Below, piece by piece: positions 9,577 through 21,057 of a stretch of DNA of 64,000 nt. The stretch is taken from contig NZ_VZPG01000002.1 of the NCBI RefSeq assembly GCF_008801715.1, forward strand, positions 1 through 64,000, read 5' to 3'. Below the pieces are notes generated by a model. The model saw nothing but the letters and a program-made list of their open reading frames with translations, searched no databases and was not told the DNA's origin. How positions within the stretch are numbered: the first letter of the stretch is position 1; every line of letters begins with the position of its first letter. The translations under genes and the position numbers were made by a program. The stretch is from Pseudochrobactrum saccharolyticum (GTDB lineage: Bacteria > Pseudomonadota > Alphaproteobacteria > Rhizobiales > Rhizobiaceae).

Positions 9577-12500
9577 ATGAACCAAGAGGTCATGAATCTT
9601 TTCAATCCTCAGGCTCCGGTGCAGACATTCGATTCCATCCGGATTTCGATTGCCAGCCCTGAGAAGATTCTGTCCTGGTCATACGGCGAGATCAAAAAGC
9701 CAGAAACGATCAACTACCGTACGTTCAAACCTGAACGCGATGGTCTGTTCTGTGCCCGTATCTTCGGCCCGATCAAGGACTATGAGTGCCTGTGCGGTAA
9801 GTACAAGCGCATGAAATACAAGGGCATTATCTGTGAGAAGTGCGGCGTTGAAGTAACGCTGTCACGCGTGCGCCGTGAGCGCATGGGCCATATCGAACTG
9901 GCTGCTCCTGTTGCCCATATCTGGTTCCTGAAGTCGCTTCCTTCGCGTATCGGCACATTGCTTGATATGACGCTGAAGGATATCGAACGCGTTCTGTATT
10001 TCGAAAACTACATCGTTACAGAACCAGGCCTGACTTCCCTGAAAGAGCATCAGCTGCTTTCAGAAGAAGAATATATGATCGCTGTTGATGAATTCGGTGA
10101 AGACCAGTTCACAGCGCTGATCGGTGCGGAAGCGATCTATGATCTTCTGGCGACAATGGAACTCGAAAAGATTGCTGTGCAGCTGCGCACCGATCTGGCC
10201 GAAACCACTTCGGAACTGAAGACCAAGAAGCTGATGAAGCGTCTCAAAATCGTTGAGAACTTCATGGAATCCGGTAACCGTCCTGAGTGGATGATCATGA
10301 AGATCGTTCCGGTGATCCCGCCGGATCTGCGCCCGTTAGTGCCGCTGGATGGCGGTCGCTTTGCGACTTCCGATCTGAACGACCTTTACCGTCGCGTGAT
10401 CAACCGTAACAACCGTCTGAAGCGCCTGATGGAGCTTCGTGCGCCTGGCATCATTATCCGTAACGAAAAGCGTATGCTGCAGGAAGCTGTTGACGCGCTG
10501 TTCGATAACGGCCGTCGCGGTCGTACCATCACCGGTGCGAATAAGCGTCCGCTGAAGTCGCTTTCGGATATGCTGAAAGGTAAGCAGGGTCGTTTCCGTC
10601 AGAACCTTCTCGGTAAGCGCGTCGACTATTCCGGTCGTTCGGTTATCGTGACCGGTCCTGAGCTGAAACTGCACCAGTGCGGTCTGCCGAAGAAAATGGC
10701 TCTGGAACTGTTCAAGCCGTTTATCTACGCACGTCTTGACGCCAAGGGCTTCTCCTCGACTGTTAAGCAGGCGAAGAAGCTGGTTGAAAAAGAACGTCCG
10801 GAAGTTTGGGATATCCTTGATGAGGTTATCCGCGAGCATCCGGTTCTGCTTAACCGCGCGCCGACGCTGCACCGTCTTGGTATTCAGGCTTTCGAACCAA
10901 CGCTGATCGAAGGTAAGGCAATCCAGCTGCACCCGCTCGTTTGTACTGCGTTTAACGCGGACTTCGACGGTGACCAGATGGCTGTTCACGTGCCGCTGTC
11001 GCTTGAAGCACAGCTTGAAGCACGCGTTCTGATGATGTCGACCAACAACATTCTGCATCCGGCAAACGGTCTTCCGATCATCGTGCCGTCGCAGGATATG
11101 GTTCTCGGCCTCTATTACCTGTCGATCGTTGCTGAAAACGAACCTGGTCAGGGCATGGTCTTCGCCGATATGGGCGAATTGCAGCATGCGCTGGAAACCA
11201 AGACCGTTACGCTGCACACCAAGATCAAAGGCCGCTTCAAATCTGTTGATGCGGAAGGCAAGCCTGTATCGAAACTCTTTGACACAACACCGGGTCGTCT
11301 GATCCTCGGTGAATTGCTGCCAAAGAACGCCAATGTTCCTTTTGACATCTGCAATCAGGAAATGACCAAGAAGAACATCTCCAAGATGATCGATCTGGTT
11401 TATCGTCATTGCGGTCAGAAAGAGACAGTGATTTTCTGTGACCGCGTGATGCAGCTCGGCTTTGCCCATGCCTGCCGTGCCGGTATTTCCTTCGGTAAGG
11501 ATGACATGGTCATTCCTGATGCCAAGGCGAAAATCGTTGCCGATACAGAAGCTTTGGCCAAGGAATATGAACAGCAGTACAATGACGGTCTGATCACTCA
11601 GGGCGAAAAGTACAACAAGGTTGTTGATGCCTGGGGTAAAGCGACTGACAAGATCGCCGACGAAATGATGGCCCGCATTAAGGCTGTTGAATTCGATCCG
11701 GAAACCGGTCGTCAGAAGCAGATGAACTCCATCTACATGATGTCGCACTCCGGTGCCCGTGGTTCGCCTTCGCAGATGCGTCAGCTCGGCGGTATGCGCG
11801 GTCTGATGGCCAAGCCTTCGGGCGAGATTATCGAAACACCGATTATCTCGAACTTTAAAGAAGGTCTGACCGTGAACGAGTACTTCAACTCGACACACGG
11901 TGCGCGTAAGGGTCTGGCCGATACGGCTCTGAAAACCGCTAACTCCGGTTATCTGACACGCCGTCTCGTTGACGTTGCGCAGGATGCGATCATTTCTGAA
12001 CCGGATTGCGGTGCAACCGTTGGTCTGACAATGAACCCGATCGTTGATGCGGGTCAGATCGTGGCTTCGCTCGGCATGCGTATTCTGGGCCGTGTTGCTC
12101 TGGACGACATCAATCATCCGGCTACGGGTGAGCTGATTGTTGCTTCCGGCGACATGATCGAAGAACGTCATGTGGAAGTGATCGAAAAAGCCGGTATCCA
12201 GACCGTTCGTATCCGTTCGGCTCTGACCTGTCTCACCCGCTCCGGCGTGTGCGGCAAGTGCTATGGTCGTGACCTTGCACGCGGTACTCCGGTGAACAAA
12301 GGTGAGGCTGTCGGTGTTATCGCTGCGCAGTCGATCGGTGAGCCTGGTACCCAGCTGACCATGCGTACTTTCCACCTTGGTGGTACAGCGCAGGTTGTGG
12401 ATAGCTCCTATCTGGAAGCTTCCTATGAAGGTACTGTTGCACTGCGTAACCGCAATGTGGTTCGCAATTCCGACGGTCATCTGGTGGTTATGGGCCGTAA

Positions 12501-13779
12501 CATGGCCGTTCTCATCATGGATGCATCCGGCAAGGAACGTGCAAGTCATCGTGTAACTTACGGTTCGCGCCTGTTCGTCGATGACGGTGATGCAGTGAAA
12601 CGCGGTCAGCGTCTGGCCGAGTGGGATCCGTATACCCGTCCGATCATCACCGAAGTTGAAGGTGTGATTGAGTTCGAAGATATGGTTGACGGTCTGTCGG
12701 TTGCTGAAAACACCGATGAATCCACCGGTATCACCAAGCGCGTTGTTATTGACTGGCGTTCGACCCCACGCGGTTCGGATCTGAAGCCTGCTCTTGTTGT
12801 TAAAGACAAGAACGGCAAAGTTGCGAAACTGTCGAAGGGTGGTGAAGCCCGCTTCCAGCTCTCCGTTGAGACCATTCTCTCGGTTGAGCCAGGTGCAACG
12901 GTTCGCGTCGGTGACGTGATTGCCCGTCTGCCTATGGAAAGCGCGAAGACCAAGGATATTACCGGTGGTCTGCCACGCGTGGCTGAACTGTTCGAAGCTC
13001 GTCGTCCGAAGGATCATGCGATCATCGCTGAAGTTGATGGTACAATCCGTTTCGGCCGCGATTACAAGAACAAGCGCCGCATCATTATTGAACCGAATGA
13101 CCATAATCTGGAACCGGTTGAATATCTGATCCCTAAAGGCAAGCCTTTCCATCTTCAGGATGGCGATGCGATCGAAAAGGGTGACTATATTCTCGACGGT
13201 AATCCTGCACCGCATGACATTCTGGCGATCAAGGGCGTGGAAGCACTTGCTTCTTACCTCGTGAACGAAATTCAGGAAGTCTATCGTCTGCAGGGTGTGA
13301 CGATCAACGATAAGCATATCGAAGTGATCGTTCGTCAGATGCTGCAGAAGGTTGAGATCACGGAATCCGGTGACAGCACCTATATTCCGGGCGATCATGT
13401 TGACCGTATTGAACTTGACGAAATCAATGATCGTCTGGTTGAAGACGGCAAGAAACCTGCTGAAGGTCTGCCGGTTCTGCTCGGTATTACGAAGGCATCG
13501 TTGCAGACACCTTCCTTCATCTCGGCTGCTTCCTTCCAGGAAACAACCCGCGTTCTGACCGAAGCCGCAGTTGCCGGTAAGATGGATACGCTGCAGGGTC
13601 TGAAGGAAAACGTGATTGTTGGTCGTCTGATCCCTGCCGGTACCGGCGGTATGATGAGCCAGATCCGCCGTATTGCGACAGCCCGCGATGATCTGATTAT
13701 CGACGAGCGCCGCAAAACTTCCGGTGCGGATGCTGCAAATGCAATGCTGGTCGATATGACCAATAATGCAGCGGAATAA
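9577..13779 (+). CDS. rpoC: DNA-directed RNA polymerase subunit beta'
   Basis: Catalytic beta' subunit. The 1400-residue product has the N-terminal zinc site (CLCGKY...CEKCGVEV, about residues 71-90), the catalytic Mg motif [12 protein letters not shown], a second zinc site ([13 protein letters not shown]) and the trigger-loop region. The ATG at 9577 follows AAGGAGAA. Codon choice is so biased that a very long antisense frame exists opposite this gene; it is not a gene. Confidence 0.99.
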   Translation: MNQEVMNLFNPQAPVQTFDSIRISIASPEKILSWSYGEIKKPETINYRTFKPERDGLFCARIFGPIKDYECLCGKYKRMKYKGIICEKCGVEVTLSRVRRERMGHIELAAPVAHIWFLKSLPSRIGTLLDMTLKDIERVLYFENYIVTEPGLTSLKEHQLLSEEEYMIAVDEFGEDQFTALIGAEAIYDLLATMELEKIAVQLRTDLAETTSELKTKKLMKRLKIVENFMESGNRPEWMIMKIVPVIPPDLRPLVPLDGGRFATSDLNDLYRRVINRNNRLKRLMELRAPGIIIRNEKRMLQEAVDALFDNGRRGRTITGANKRPLKSLSDMLKGKQGRFRQNLLGKRVDYSGRSVIVTGPELKLHQCGLPKKMALELFKPFIYARLDAKGFSSTVKQAKKLVEKERPEVWDILDEVIREHPVLLNRAPTLHRLGIQAFEPTLIEGKAIQLHPLVCTAFNADFDGDQMAVHVPLSLEAQLEARVLMMSTNNILHPANGLPIIVPSQDMVLGLYYLSIVAENEPGQGMVFADMGELQHALETKTVTLHTKIKGRFKSVDAEGKPVSKLFDTTPGRLILGELLPKNANVPFDICNQEMTKKNISKMIDLVYRHCGQKETVIFCDRVMQLGFAHACRAGISFGKDDMVIPDAKAKIVADTEALAKEYEQQYNDGLITQGEKYNKVVDAWGKATDKIADEMMARIKAVEFDPETGRQKQMNSIYMMSHSGARGSPSQMRQLGGMRGLMAKPSGEIIETPIISNFKEGLTVNEYFNSTHGARKGLADTALKTANSGYLTRRLVDVAQDAIISEPDCGATVGLTMNPIVDAGQIVASLGMRILGRVALDDINHPATGELIVASGDMIEERHVEVIEKAGIQTVRIRSALTCLTRSGVCGKCYGRDLARGTPVNKGEAVGVIAAQSIGEPGTQLTMRTFHLGGTAQVVDSSYLEASYEGTVALRNRNVVRNSDGHLVVMGRNMAVLIMDASGKERASHRVTYGSRLFVDDGDAVKRGQRLAEWDPYTRPIITEVEGVIEFEDMVDGLSVAENTDESTGITKRVVIDWRSTPRGSDLKPALVVKDKNGKVAKLSKGGEARFQLSVETILSVEPGATVRVGDVIARLPMESAKTKDITGGLPRVAELFEARRPKDHAIIAEVDGTIRFGRDYKNKRRIIIEPNDHNLEPVEYLIPKGKPFHLQDGDAIEKGDYILDGNPAPHDILAIKGVEALASYLVNEIQEVYRLQGVTINDKHIEVIVRQMLQKVEITESGDSTYIPGDHVDRIELDEINDRLVEDGKKPAEGLPVLLGITKASLQTPSFISAASFQETTRVLTEAAVAGKMDTLQGLKENVIVGRLIPAGTGGMMSQIRRIATARDDLIIDERRKTSGADAANAMLVDMTNNAAE

Positions 13780-13798
13780 TCCGACCTTATAAGAAATG

Positions 13799-13827
13799 AA
13801 AAAGGCCACCTTCGGGTGGCCTTTTTT
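13799..13827 (+). terminator. rpoBC terminator
   Basis: AAAAAGGCCACC, loop TTCG, GGTGGCC and a T6 run. A textbook intrinsic terminator 20 bases after the rpoC stop. Confidence 0.93.
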
Positions 13828-13853
13828 GTATGCGAGCAGGAGAAACTGTTCAT

Positions 13854-13881
13854 AAAAAAGCGCCGCATGAAGCGGCGCTTT
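13854..13881 (-). terminator. Terminator for the minus-strand small gene
   Basis: GCGCCGC and GCGGCGC pair around a 5-base loop; read on the minus strand the stem is followed by a T6 run. It ends transcription of the gene at 13905-14213 just before it meets rpoC. Confidence 0.85.
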
Positions 13882-13904
13882 ATCATAAGTAAGATGAGAT
13901 ACGA

Positions 13905-14213
13905 TTATTCTTCGTCTTCATCATCTTCATGGGAACCGTCAAACTCGATCATCGCAACCTGACCGGAGAGGGCGGTATTGTAACCGCTCAGATATGGTTC
14001 TTCTTCCGGCTGCTCGGTCAATGTACCGATTTCGGTAATTTCGGCTTCAGCAAAACCTTCATTGGCAAGGATTTCCAAAGTTGCCTGAATGACATCTTCT
14101 TCCGGTTCCGATTTCAACAGGATGTGGACATTGACGGGATCGCTCTCGCCGTCCTTCCATGCATCTGCAATAATGAGAAACACTTCATTCGAATCGGGAT
14201 TTGTGTCTGACAC
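13905..14213 (-). CDS. Small acidic protein of unknown function (GTG start)
   Basis: I do not recognise this 102-residue protein. It is strongly acidic and ends in a DGSHEDDEDEE tail; it has no signal peptide or membrane segment, so it should be cytoplasmic. The N-terminal half (VFLIIADAWKDGESDPVNVHILL) looks like an alpha/beta fold. The start is GTG at 14213, preceded by AAGGA on the minus strand; it has its own terminator. It is the only minus-strand gene inside the ribosomal super-cluster, between rpoC and rpsL. Its own signals and sensible composition argue that it is real. Confidence 0.75.
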   Translation of the reverse strand: MSDTNPDSNEVFLIIADAWKDGESDPVNVHILLKSEPEEDVIQATLEILANEGFAEAEITEIGTLTEQPEEEPYLSGYNTALSGQVAMIEFDGSHEDDEDEE

Positions 14214-14442
14214 GGGGCATTCCTTAATTTCCGGTTAAACTCGCCCTGTATCAGGGCCTGAAACGGCTGAATCAGACTGTCTGCATAAAAGATAATCATC
14301 CAAAAGGACAGTCGGATAAGGATTCTGCCGGTATTTTATGTGATTTGCATAACAAGTGATGCAATTTCAGACAAAATTACCCGCTTTTGAGGGCTGAAAT
14401 TCCGATTTGTCTGTCATAAATCAGAAAACTCCGCTGCCGGTC

Positions 14443-14471
14443 TTGACGAAACGCGCCTTTAAGCGTATCAG
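14443..14471 (+). promoter_or_regulatory. Candidate sigma-70 promoter of rpsL-rpsG-fusA-tuf
   Basis: TTGACG and TATCAG separated by exactly 17 bases. The -35 matches the consensus at five of six positions and the -10 at four. Confidence 0.55.
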
Positions 14472-14603
14472 CACACCATCTGAGCCGATGTGAGGCTGGC
14501 TGTTCCGGAGTGACATACTCTGGAGTTTGTCTCAAACAGGGTTCGTTTTACGATCTAAAATGCAAATTGCCGTTCGCATGAAGGTAACTTCCTCTGCTTT
14601 TGT

Positions 14604-14640
14604 TCGGGCATGCCAGCGCTAGCGTTGGCACAATGTCCGA
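14604..14640 (+). promoter_or_regulatory. Long imperfect palindrome in the rpsL leader
   Basis: A 20-base near-palindrome (14611-14630, TGCCAGCGCT/AGCGTTGGCA) is extended by an outer stem TCGGGCA (14604-14610) with TGTCCGA (14634-14640), leaving a CAA bulge. It ends 75 bases before the rpsL start. It could be an mRNA autoregulatory site or a DNA operator. Confidence 0.5.
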
Positions 14641-14715
14641 TTTTGTGCATATGCATAACGGTGAAACGGCCCATTTGGGCAAAAGATACGAGTTTATTTA
14701 GTAGAGGAAGGTTCA

Positions 14716-15087
14716 ATGCCTACCGTAAACCAGCTGATCCGCAAACCTCGCCAGGCGCAGGTTAAGCGTAATAAGGTTCCTGCTCTGCAGGCAAACCCAC
14801 AGAAGCGCGGCGTATGTACCCGCGTTTATACAACAACCCCGAAAAAGCCGAACTCGGCGCTGCGTAAGGTAGCAAAGATTCGTCTGACCAACGGCTTTGA
14901 AGTTATTGGTTATATTCCGGGTGAAGGTCACAACCTTCAGGAACACTCGGTAGTTATGATCCGCGGCGGCCGCGTCAAAGATTTGCCGGGTGTGCGTTAC
15001 CACATCATCCGTGGTGTGCTCGATACCCAGGGTGTTAAAAACCGTAAGCAGCGTCGTTCGCTGTATGGTGCTAAGCGTCCTAAATAA
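14716..15087 (+). CDS. rpsL: 30S ribosomal protein S12
   Basis: S12 sits at the decoding centre and affects fidelity. The 123-residue product carries [13 protein letters not shown] and [12 protein letters not shown]; the lysines equivalent to E. coli 43 and 88 are wild type, so a streptomycin-sensitive sequence is expected. GAGGAAGG precedes the ATG. First gene of the str operon, with rpsG 69 bases downstream. Confidence 0.98.
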   Translation: MPTVNQLIRKPRQAQVKRNKVPALQANPQKRGVCTRVYTTTPKKPNSALRKVAKIRLTNGFEVIGYIPGEGHNLQEHSVVMIRGGRVKDLPGVRYHIIRGVLDTQGVKNRKQRRSLYGAKRPK

Positions 15088-15156
15088 TAATTTTCCGGGG
15101 ATACCGGCCACCTGATCCTCAGGTGAGTTGAGCCCGATGTAATTAAAGAGACAAAT

Positions 15157-15627
15157 ATGTCCCGTCGTCACAGTGCTGAAAAGCGTGAAATCAATCCGGA
15201 TCCAAAGTTTGGTGATCTGGTTGTGACCAAATTCATGAACGCAATCATGCTTCATGGTAAGAAATCTGTTGCAGAGTCCATCGTTTACGGTGCTCTGGAT
15301 TCTGTTGAAGCGAAAGCTAAGCAGGATGGTCTGGTGATGTTCCATCAGGCGCTCGACAATGTTGCGCCGCATGTGGAAGTGCGCTCCCGCCGTGTTGGTG
15401 GTGCGACTTATCAGGTTCCTGTTGATGTTCGCCCTGACCGTCGTCAGGCGCTGGCAATCCGCTGGCTGATCAATGCCGCTCGCAACCGCAACGAAACAAC
15501 GATGATTGATCGTCTGTCCGGCGAATTGCTTGATGCTGCAAACAACCGTGGTTCGGCTGTTAAGAAGCGTGAAGATACGCACCGTATGGCTGAAGCTAAC
15601 CGCGCATTCTCGCATTACCGCTGGTAA
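15157..15627 (+). CDS. rpsG: 30S ribosomal protein S7
   Basis: S7 nucleates assembly of the 30S head and contacts the E-site tRNA. The 156-residue product starts [15 protein letters not shown] and keeps the conserved [16 protein letters not shown]. Normal length. It lies between rpsL and fusA; in enterobacteria S7 represses this operon through the rpsL-rpsG gap. Confidence 0.98.
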   Translation: MSRRHSAEKREINPDPKFGDLVVTKFMNAIMLHGKKSVAESIVYGALDSVEAKAKQDGLVMFHQALDNVAPHVEVRSRRVGGATYQVPVDVRPDRRQALAIRWLINAARNRNETTMIDRLSGELLDAANNRGSAVKKREDTHRMAEANRAFSHYRW

Positions 15628-15657
15628 TCGTCGAACTCTATTCAAAGAGCAAATATT

Positions 15658-17742
15658 ATGGCCCGCGAATATAAAATCGAAGACTACCGTAATTTCGGTA
15701 TTATGGCGCACATCGATGCCGGTAAAACGACAACGACTGAGCGTATCCTGTTCTACACAGGTAAGAACCATAAAATCGGTGAAACGCACGACGGCGCCTC
15801 CACAATGGACTGGATGGAGCAGGAGCAGGAACGTGGTATCACGATTACTTCTGCTGCGACCACCACATTCTGGGAAGGCCGTGATGGCAAGAAGCGTCGC
15901 TTCAACATCATCGATACTCCTGGTCACGTTGACTTCACGATTGAAGTTGAGCGTTCCCTGCGCGTTCTCGACGGTGCGATCGCACTCCTCGATGCTAACG
16001 CCGGTGTAGAGCCGCAGACTGAAACCGTATGGCGTCAGGCTGAAAAATACCACGTACCACGTATGGTTCTTGTCAATAAAATGGACAAGATCGGTGCGGA
16101 TTTCTATCGCTGTGTAGAAATGATCAAAACCCGTCTGGGTGCAACTGCTCTCGTTATTCAGCTGCCAATCGGTGCTGAAAACGAATTCGGCGGTGTGATC
16201 GATCTCGTTGAGATGAAGGCCCTGACATGGGATGGCTCAATCGGCGCTCCGACGCAGGTTGGTGAAATTCCTGCTGACCTTCAGGCAAAAGCAGAAGAAT
16301 ATCGCGAAAAGCTGATCGAAACTGCTGTTGAAATCGATGAAGCTGCAATGGAAGCTTATCTGGAAGGCACTCTGCCAACCAATGATGAGCTGCGTGCGCT
16401 GATCCGTAAGGGTACAATTGCTGTTCAGTTCCATCCGGTACTTTGCAGCACCGCGTTCAAGAACAAGGGCATTCAGCCTGTTCTGGATGCAGTTGTTGAT
16501 TATCTGCCAGCTCCTAACGAAGTACCTGCGATTAAAGGTATCGACGTAAAGACTGAAACAGAAACAACCCGTGAATCTTCAGATGAAGCTCCGCTTTCTC
16601 TGCTCGCATTCAAGATCATGAACGATCCGTTCGTTGGCTCTCTGACCTTCGCACGTATTTACTCGGGTAAGCTGACCAAGGGTGTTTCTCTCGAAAACAC
16701 TGTTAAGGGCAAGCGCGAACGTATCGGCCGTATGCTGCAGATGCACTCGAACTCCCGTGAAGATATCGAAGAAGCATTTGCCGGTGACATCGTTGCTCTG
16801 GCTGGCCTCAAGGAAACCACAACCGGTGACACGCTCTGCGATCCGCTGAAGCCTGTTATTCTGGAACGTATGGAATTCCCTGATCCGGTTATCGAAATCG
16901 CGATTGAACCAAAGACCAAAGCTGACCAGGAAAAGATGGGTATCGCCCTGAACCGTCTGGCTGCTGAAGATCCTTCATTCCGCGTTAAGTCGGACGAAGA
17001 ATCCGGTCAGACCATTATTGCCGGTATGGGTGAGCTTCACCTCGACATTCTGGTTGACCGTATGCGTCGTGAGTTCAAGGTTGAAGCTAACATTGGTCAG
17101 CCGCAGGTTGCCTATCGTGAAAGCATCACCCGTAAAGCTGAAATCGACTATACACATAAGAAACAGTCCGGTGGTTCCGGTCAGTTCGCTCGTGTTAAGA
17201 TCGTATTTGAGCCGCATGAAGGCGATGACTTCATCTTCGATTCCAAGATCGTTGGTGGTGCTGTTCCTAAGGAATACATCCCGGGCGTTCAGAAGGGTAT
17301 CGAAAGCGTTATGGGTGCAGGTCCTCTGGCAGGCTTCCCGATGCTCGGTGTTAAGGCGACCCTTATCGATGGTGCATACCACGATGTTGACTCGTCTGTT
17401 CTGGCCTTCGAAATCGCTGCCCGTGCAGCATTCCGTGAAGGTGCACAGAAAGCCGGCGCTCAGTTGCTCGAACCGATCATGAAGGTCGAAGTCGTGACTC
17501 CTGAGGATTACGTTGGTGACGTTATTGGCGATCTGAATTCCCGTCGTGGTCAGATTTCCGGTACTGAAGCCCGTGGTATTGCTACTGTAGTTAACGCAAA
17601 TGTTCCGCTGGCCAGCATGTTTGGTTACGTGAACAACCTGCGCTCGATGTCACAGGGCCGCGCCCAGTACACCATGCAGTTCGACCATTATGAGCCGGTT
17701 CCTGCAGCAGTAGCCGCAGAAATCCAGAAGAAGTTTGCGTAA
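15658..17742 (+). CDS. fusA: Elongation factor G
   Basis: EF-G is the GTPase that drives ribosomal translocation. The 694-residue product has the P-loop [12 protein letters not shown] (about residues 17-28), switch [15 protein letters not shown], then domains II-V ending in the EF-G C-terminal fold. Length and motifs are typical of the canonical fusA rather than an antibiotic-resistance paralogue. The ATG follows AAAGAGCAAAT. It is followed by tuf after 64 bases. Confidence 0.99.
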   Translation: MAREYKIEDYRNFGIMAHIDAGKTTTTERILFYTGKNHKIGETHDGASTMDWMEQEQERGITITSAATTTFWEGRDGKKRRFNIIDTPGHVDFTIEVERSLRVLDGAIALLDANAGVEPQTETVWRQAEKYHVPRMVLVNKMDKIGADFYRCVEMIKTRLGATALVIQLPIGAENEFGGVIDLVEMKALTWDGSIGAPTQVGEIPADLQAKAEEYREKLIETAVEIDEAAMEAYLEGTLPTNDELRALIRKGTIAVQFHPVLCSTAFKNKGIQPVLDAVVDYLPAPNEVPAIKGIDVKTETETTRESSDEAPLSLLAFKIMNDPFVGSLTFARIYSGKLTKGVSLENTVKGKRERIGRMLQMHSNSREDIEEAFAGDIVALAGLKETTTGDTLCDPLKPVILERMEFPDPVIEIAIEPKTKADQEKMGIALNRLAAEDPSFRVKSDEESGQTIIAGMGELHLDILVDRMRREFKVEANIGQPQVAYRESITRKAEIDYTHKKQSGGSGQFARVKIVFEPHEGDDFIFDSKIVGGAVPKEYIPGVQKGIESVMGAGPLAGFPMLGVKATLIDGAYHDVDSSVLAFEIAARAAFREGAQKAGAQLLEPIMKVEVVTPEDYVGDVIGDLNSRRGQISGTEARGIATVVNANVPLASMFGYVNNLRSMSQGRAQYTMQFDHYEPVPAAVAAEIQKKFA

Positions 17743-17806
17743 GCCTTTTGGCTTACGCTCGTTAAAATAAGAATGCCTGAGCAGGCTAAATTTATGGAGA
17801 GCTCAG

Positions 17807-18982
17807 ATGGCAAAGAGCAAATTTGAACGTACTAAACCACACGTCAACATCGGCACCATCGGTCACGTTGACCATGGTAAGACCTCGTTGACAGCTGCAA
17901 TCACCAAATTCTTTGGTGACTTCCGCGCTTACGACCAGATCGATAACGCACCGGAAGAAAAAGCCCGCGGTATCACCATTTCGACCTCGCACGTTGAATA
18001 TGAAACAGAAAACCGCCACTACGCACACGTAGACTGCCCAGGCCACGCTGACTATGTTAAGAACATGATCACCGGTGCTGCGCAGATGGACGGCGCGATC
18101 CTGGTTGTTAACGCTGCTGACGGCCCGATGCCACAGACCCGTGAGCACATCCTGCTCGCTCGTCAGGTTGGTGTGCCTGCAATCGTTGTGTTCCTGAACA
18201 AAGTTGATCAGGTTGACGATGCTGAGCTGCTCGAACTCGTAGAAATGGAAGTTCGTGAACTTCTGTCGAAATACGACTTCCCGGGCGATGATATTCCAGT
18301 TGTTAAGGGTTCGGCTCTGGCAGCTCTGGAAGACAGCAACAAGACAATCGGTGAAGATGCAGTTCGTGAACTGATGGCCGCTGTTGATGCTTACATCCCA
18401 ACTCCAGAACGTCCTGTTGATCAGCCGTTCCTGATGCCAATCGAAGACGTATTCTCGATCTCCGGCCGTGGTACAGTTGTTACCGGTCGTGTAGAACGCG
18501 GTATCGTTAAAGTTGGTGAAGAAGTTGAAATCGTTGGTATCAAAGCTACCGGCAAGACAACTGTTACCGGCGTTGAAATGTTCCGCAAGCTGCTCGATCA
18601 GGGCCAGGCTGGCGACAACATCGGTGCATTGGTTCGCGGTGTAGGTCGTGATGACGTTGAACGTGGTCAGGTTCTCTGCAAGCCAGGTTCGGTTAAGCCG
18701 CACACCAAGTTCAAGGCAGAAGCTTATATTCTGACCAAAGACGAAGGTGGCCGTCATACACCATTTTTCACAAACTACCGTCCGCAGTTCTACTTCCGTA
18801 CAACTGACGTAACCGGTATTGTGACCTTGCCAGAAGGCGTGGAAATGGTTATGCCGGGCGACAACGTAACTGTTGATGTTGCGCTGATCGTGCCAATCGC
18901 TATGGAAGAAAAACTCCGTTTCGCGATCCGTGAAGGTGGCCGCACCGTTGGTGCAGGTATCGTCGCTTCGATCATCGAATAA
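17807..18982 (+). CDS. tuf: Elongation factor Tu, complete copy
   Basis: The full 391-residue EF-Tu: P-loop [10 protein letters not shown] at about residues 18-27, [16 protein letters not shown], and domains II and III. A GGAGAG site precedes the ATG. Last gene of the str operon and directly upstream of rpsJ. From 17978 on it is nearly identical to the copy at 1-1005: nine base differences, six of them within 82 bases. Identity also runs about ten bases past the stop codon and then ends. Confidence 0.99.
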   Translation: MAKSKFERTKPHVNIGTIGHVDHGKTSLTAAITKFFGDFRAYDQIDNAPEEKARGITISTSHVEYETENRHYAHVDCPGHADYVKNMITGAAQMDGAILVVNAADGPMPQTREHILLARQVGVPAIVVFLNKVDQVDDAELLELVEMEVRELLSKYDFPGDDIPVVKGSALAALEDSNKTIGEDAVRELMAAVDAYIPTPERPVDQPFLMPIEDVFSISGRGTVVTGRVERGIVKVGEEVEIVGIKATGKTTVTGVEMFRKLLDQGQAGDNIGALVRGVGRDDVERGQVLCKPGSVKPHTKFKAEAYILTKDEGGRHTPFFTNYRPQFYFRTTDVTGIVTLPEGVEMVMPGDNVTVDVALIVPIAMEEKLRFAIREGGRTVGAGIVASIIE

Positions 18983-18992
18983 TAGATTTGTG
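17978..18992 (+). repeat. Long direct repeat of the tuf gene (partner at 1-1015)
   Basis: Near-identical paired copies of tuf about 18 kb apart in direct orientation, identical except for nine bases. Such pairs are normally held alike by gene conversion and can recombine to delete or duplicate the segment between. Confidence 0.95.
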
Positions 18993-19063
18993 CAGGGCGT
19001 TTGGTTTGGTGGTTTAAAATCATCTTCAAAGCCAAACGTCCCGCGTAATAAGGAACAAATCAA

Positions 19064-19372
19064 ATGAACGGTCAAAATATCCGCATTCGCCTTAAGGCGT
19101 TTGACCATCGGATCCTTGACGCTTCGACCCGCGAAATCGTGTCGACTGCCAAGCGTACCGGTGCCAATGTGCGCGGACCGATCCCTCTGCCAACACGGAT
19201 CGAAAAGTTCACAGTTAACCGGTCGCCGCACATCGATAAGAAGAGCCGCGAGCAGTTCGAGATGCGCACTCATAAGCGTCTTCTCGATATCGTTGACCCA
19301 ACCCCACAGACTGTAGATGCGCTGATGAAGCTGGATCTGTCGGCTGGTGTTGATGTCGAGATCAAGCTGTAA
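19064..19372 (+). CDS. rpsJ: 30S ribosomal protein S10
   Basis: S10 is part of the 30S head and, as NusE, binds NusB and NusG during antitermination. The 102-residue product starts [15 protein letters not shown] and is of normal length. A TAAGGA site precedes the ATG. First gene of the S10 operon; rplC starts 26 bases later. Confidence 0.98.
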   Translation: MNGQNIRIRLKAFDHRILDASTREIVSTAKRTGANVRGPIPLPTRIEKFTVNRSPHIDKKSREQFEMRTHKRLLDIVDPTPQTVDALMKLDLSAGVDVEIKL

Positions 19373-19398
19373 GGCTTGAGGACGGAAGGAACGAACCG

Positions 19399-20127
19399 AT
19401 GCGTTCAGGTGTTATTGCACAAAAGCTGGGCATGACCCGCGTTTATACAGACGCTGGCGAGCATGTACCGGTGACAGTACTCCGCATGGAGAACTGCCAC
19501 GTTGTAGCTCAGCGCACAGTAGAAAAAAACGGCTACACAGCCGTACAGCTTGGCGTAGGATTGGCCAAGGTGAAGAACACGACCAAGGCTCTGCGCGGTC
19601 ACTTCGCGAAGGCTGAAGTTGAACCGAAAGCGAAAGTAGCTGAATTCCGCGTTTCAGAAGACAATCTTCTGGATGTAGGCGCAGAAATCACTGCTGAGCA
19701 TTTTGTAGCCGGTCAGAAAGTTGACGTTACAGGTACAACAATCGGTAAAGGTTTTGCCGGTGTTATGAAGCGTCACAACTTCGGCGGCGGCCGCGCAACT
19801 CATGGTAACTCGGTATCCCACCGTGCCCATGGTTCGACCGGTCAGCGTCAGGATCCAGGTAAAGTATTTAAAGGCAAGAAAATGGCCGGTCACATGGGTC
19901 AGACCCGTGTAACCACGCAGAATATTGAAGTCGTTTCTACCGACCTCGATCGCGGCCTGATCCTTGTTCGCGGTGCTGTTCCTGGTTCCAAGGGTGCATG
20001 GATCTATGTTCGTGATGCTGTAAAAGTATCGCTGCCAGAAAATGCTCCTAAGCCAGCTGGCCTGCGCCAAGCTAAAGGTGAAGCTGCTGCGGTTGCAGAA
20101 CCTGCAGCGACTGAGGGAGCCGAATAA
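19399..20127 (+). CDS. rplC: 50S ribosomal protein L3
   Basis: L3 lies near the peptidyl-transferase centre and is an early assembly protein. The 242-residue product has the [11 protein letters not shown] and [12 protein letters not shown] segments of the central extension, including the Gln that PrmB methylates in relatives (QRQDPGK). The C-terminus carries an Ala-rich tail of about 25 residues, common in alphaproteobacteria. Its stop codon shares one base with the rplD start, so translation is coupled. Confidence 0.98.
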   Translation: MRSGVIAQKLGMTRVYTDAGEHVPVTVLRMENCHVVAQRTVEKNGYTAVQLGVGLAKVKNTTKALRGHFAKAEVEPKAKVAEFRVSEDNLLDVGAEITAEHFVAGQKVDVTGTTIGKGFAGVMKRHNFGGGRATHGNSVSHRAHGSTGQRQDPGKVFKGKKMAGHMGQTRVTTQNIEVVSTDLDRGLILVRGAVPGSKGAWIYVRDAVKVSLPENAPKPAGLRQAKGEAAAVAEPAATEGAE

Positions 20128-20747
20128 TGGATCTCACAATTACAACACTTGAAGGCAAGGATGCCGGTAAAGTGCAGCTGTCCGAAGAAATCTTCGGTCT
20201 TGAGCCGCGCGATGACATCCTTCAGCGCGTTGTCCTTTGGCAGCTCGCTCGCCGTCAGCAGGGTACCCACCAGACTCTGACCCGTGGTGAAGTTGCACGT
20301 ACCGGTGCAAAAATGTACAAGCAGAAGGGTACCGGCCGCGCCCGTCACCATTCCGCTCGTGCACCACAGTTCCGTGGCGGTGGTAAGGCTCATGGCCCTG
20401 TAGCCCGCAGCCATGCACATGATCTTCCTAAGAAGGTTCGTGCTCTGGCTCTGCGTCACGCCCTTTCGGCTAAGGTTAAAGCCTCTGATCTGATCATCAT
20501 TGATGATCTGGCAGCTGCAGAAGCCAAGACCAAGCTGCTGGTAAGCCAGTTTGCTAATCTCGGTCTGGAAAACGCACTGCTGATCGGTGGCTCGGAAATC
20601 GACGCCAACTTCAAGCTGGCTGCATCCAATATCCCGAATATTGATGTGCTGCCGGTACAGGGCATCAACGTTTACGACATTCTTCGCCGTGGCAAGCTCG
20701 TCCTTTCCAAGGCAGCTGTCGAAGCCCTCGAGGAGCGTTTCAAATGA
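20127..20747 (+). CDS. rplD: 50S ribosomal protein L4
   Basis: L4 lines the exit tunnel. In enterobacteria it represses the S10 operon at transcriptional and translational levels. The 206-residue product contains the extended loop ([15 protein letters not shown], about residues 60-80). It overlaps both neighbours: one base with rplC and four with rplW. Confidence 0.98.
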   Translation: MDLTITTLEGKDAGKVQLSEEIFGLEPRDDILQRVVLWQLARRQQGTHQTLTRGEVARTGAKMYKQKGTGRARHHSARAPQFRGGGKAHGPVARSHAHDLPKKVRALALRHALSAKVKASDLIIIDDLAAAEAKTKLLVSQFANLGLENALLIGGSEIDANFKLAASNIPNIDVLPVQGINVYDILRRGKLVLSKAAVEALEERFK

Positions 20748-21037
20748 CAGATCTTCGTCACTATGATGTGATCGTTAGCCCGGTCATTACCGAAAAGTCG
20801 ACCATGGTTTCCGAATTTAACCAGATCGTCTTTAACGTAGCCCGCAAGGCCACGAAACCAGAGATCAAAGCTGCAGTAGAAGCGCTTTTCGGCGTGAAAG
20901 TTACAGCTGTGAACACCACTGTGCGTAAAGGCAAAGTGAAGCGTTTCCGCGGTATTGTTGGGCGCCAGAGCGATGTCAAGAAAGCGATCGTAACTTTGGC
21001 TGAAGGCCAGAGCATCGACGTTTCGACTGGTCTCTGA
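20744..21037 (+). CDS. rplW: 50S ribosomal protein L23
   Basis: L23 sits at the tunnel exit and docks trigger factor and the signal recognition particle. The 97-residue product has the [14 protein letters not shown] start typical of the family. ATGA overlap with rplD. Confidence 0.97.
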   Translation: MTDLRHYDVIVSPVITEKSTMVSEFNQIVFNVARKATKPEIKAAVEALFGVKVTAVNTTVRKGKVKRFRGIVGRQSDVKKAIVTLAEGQSIDVSTGL

Positions 21038-21057
21038 GAGGCCGTGGAGTAAAGACA

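Larger units (their letters stand above)
14214..14715 (+). promoter_or_regulatory. str operon promoter and leader region
   Basis: About 500 bases without a gene. The best promoter is TTGACG (14443-14448), 17-base spacer, TATCAG (14466-14471), which would start transcription near 14478. Downstream lie a 7-bp hairpin (CCGGAGT / ACTCTGG, about 14505-14523) and the large rpsL leader stem at 14604-14640. The part nearer 14214 should hold the promoter of the divergent small acidic gene, which I could not place. Confidence 0.5.

Noticed and set aside
10336-13809. Very long open frame (over 1150 codons) antisense to rpoC, and similar long antisense frames opposite rplA, rpoB, fusA, tuf and purL.
   Set aside because: They mirror the strongly biased codons of highly expressed genes on the other strand, have no ribosome-binding sites of their own, and their products are low-complexity with no recognisable domain.
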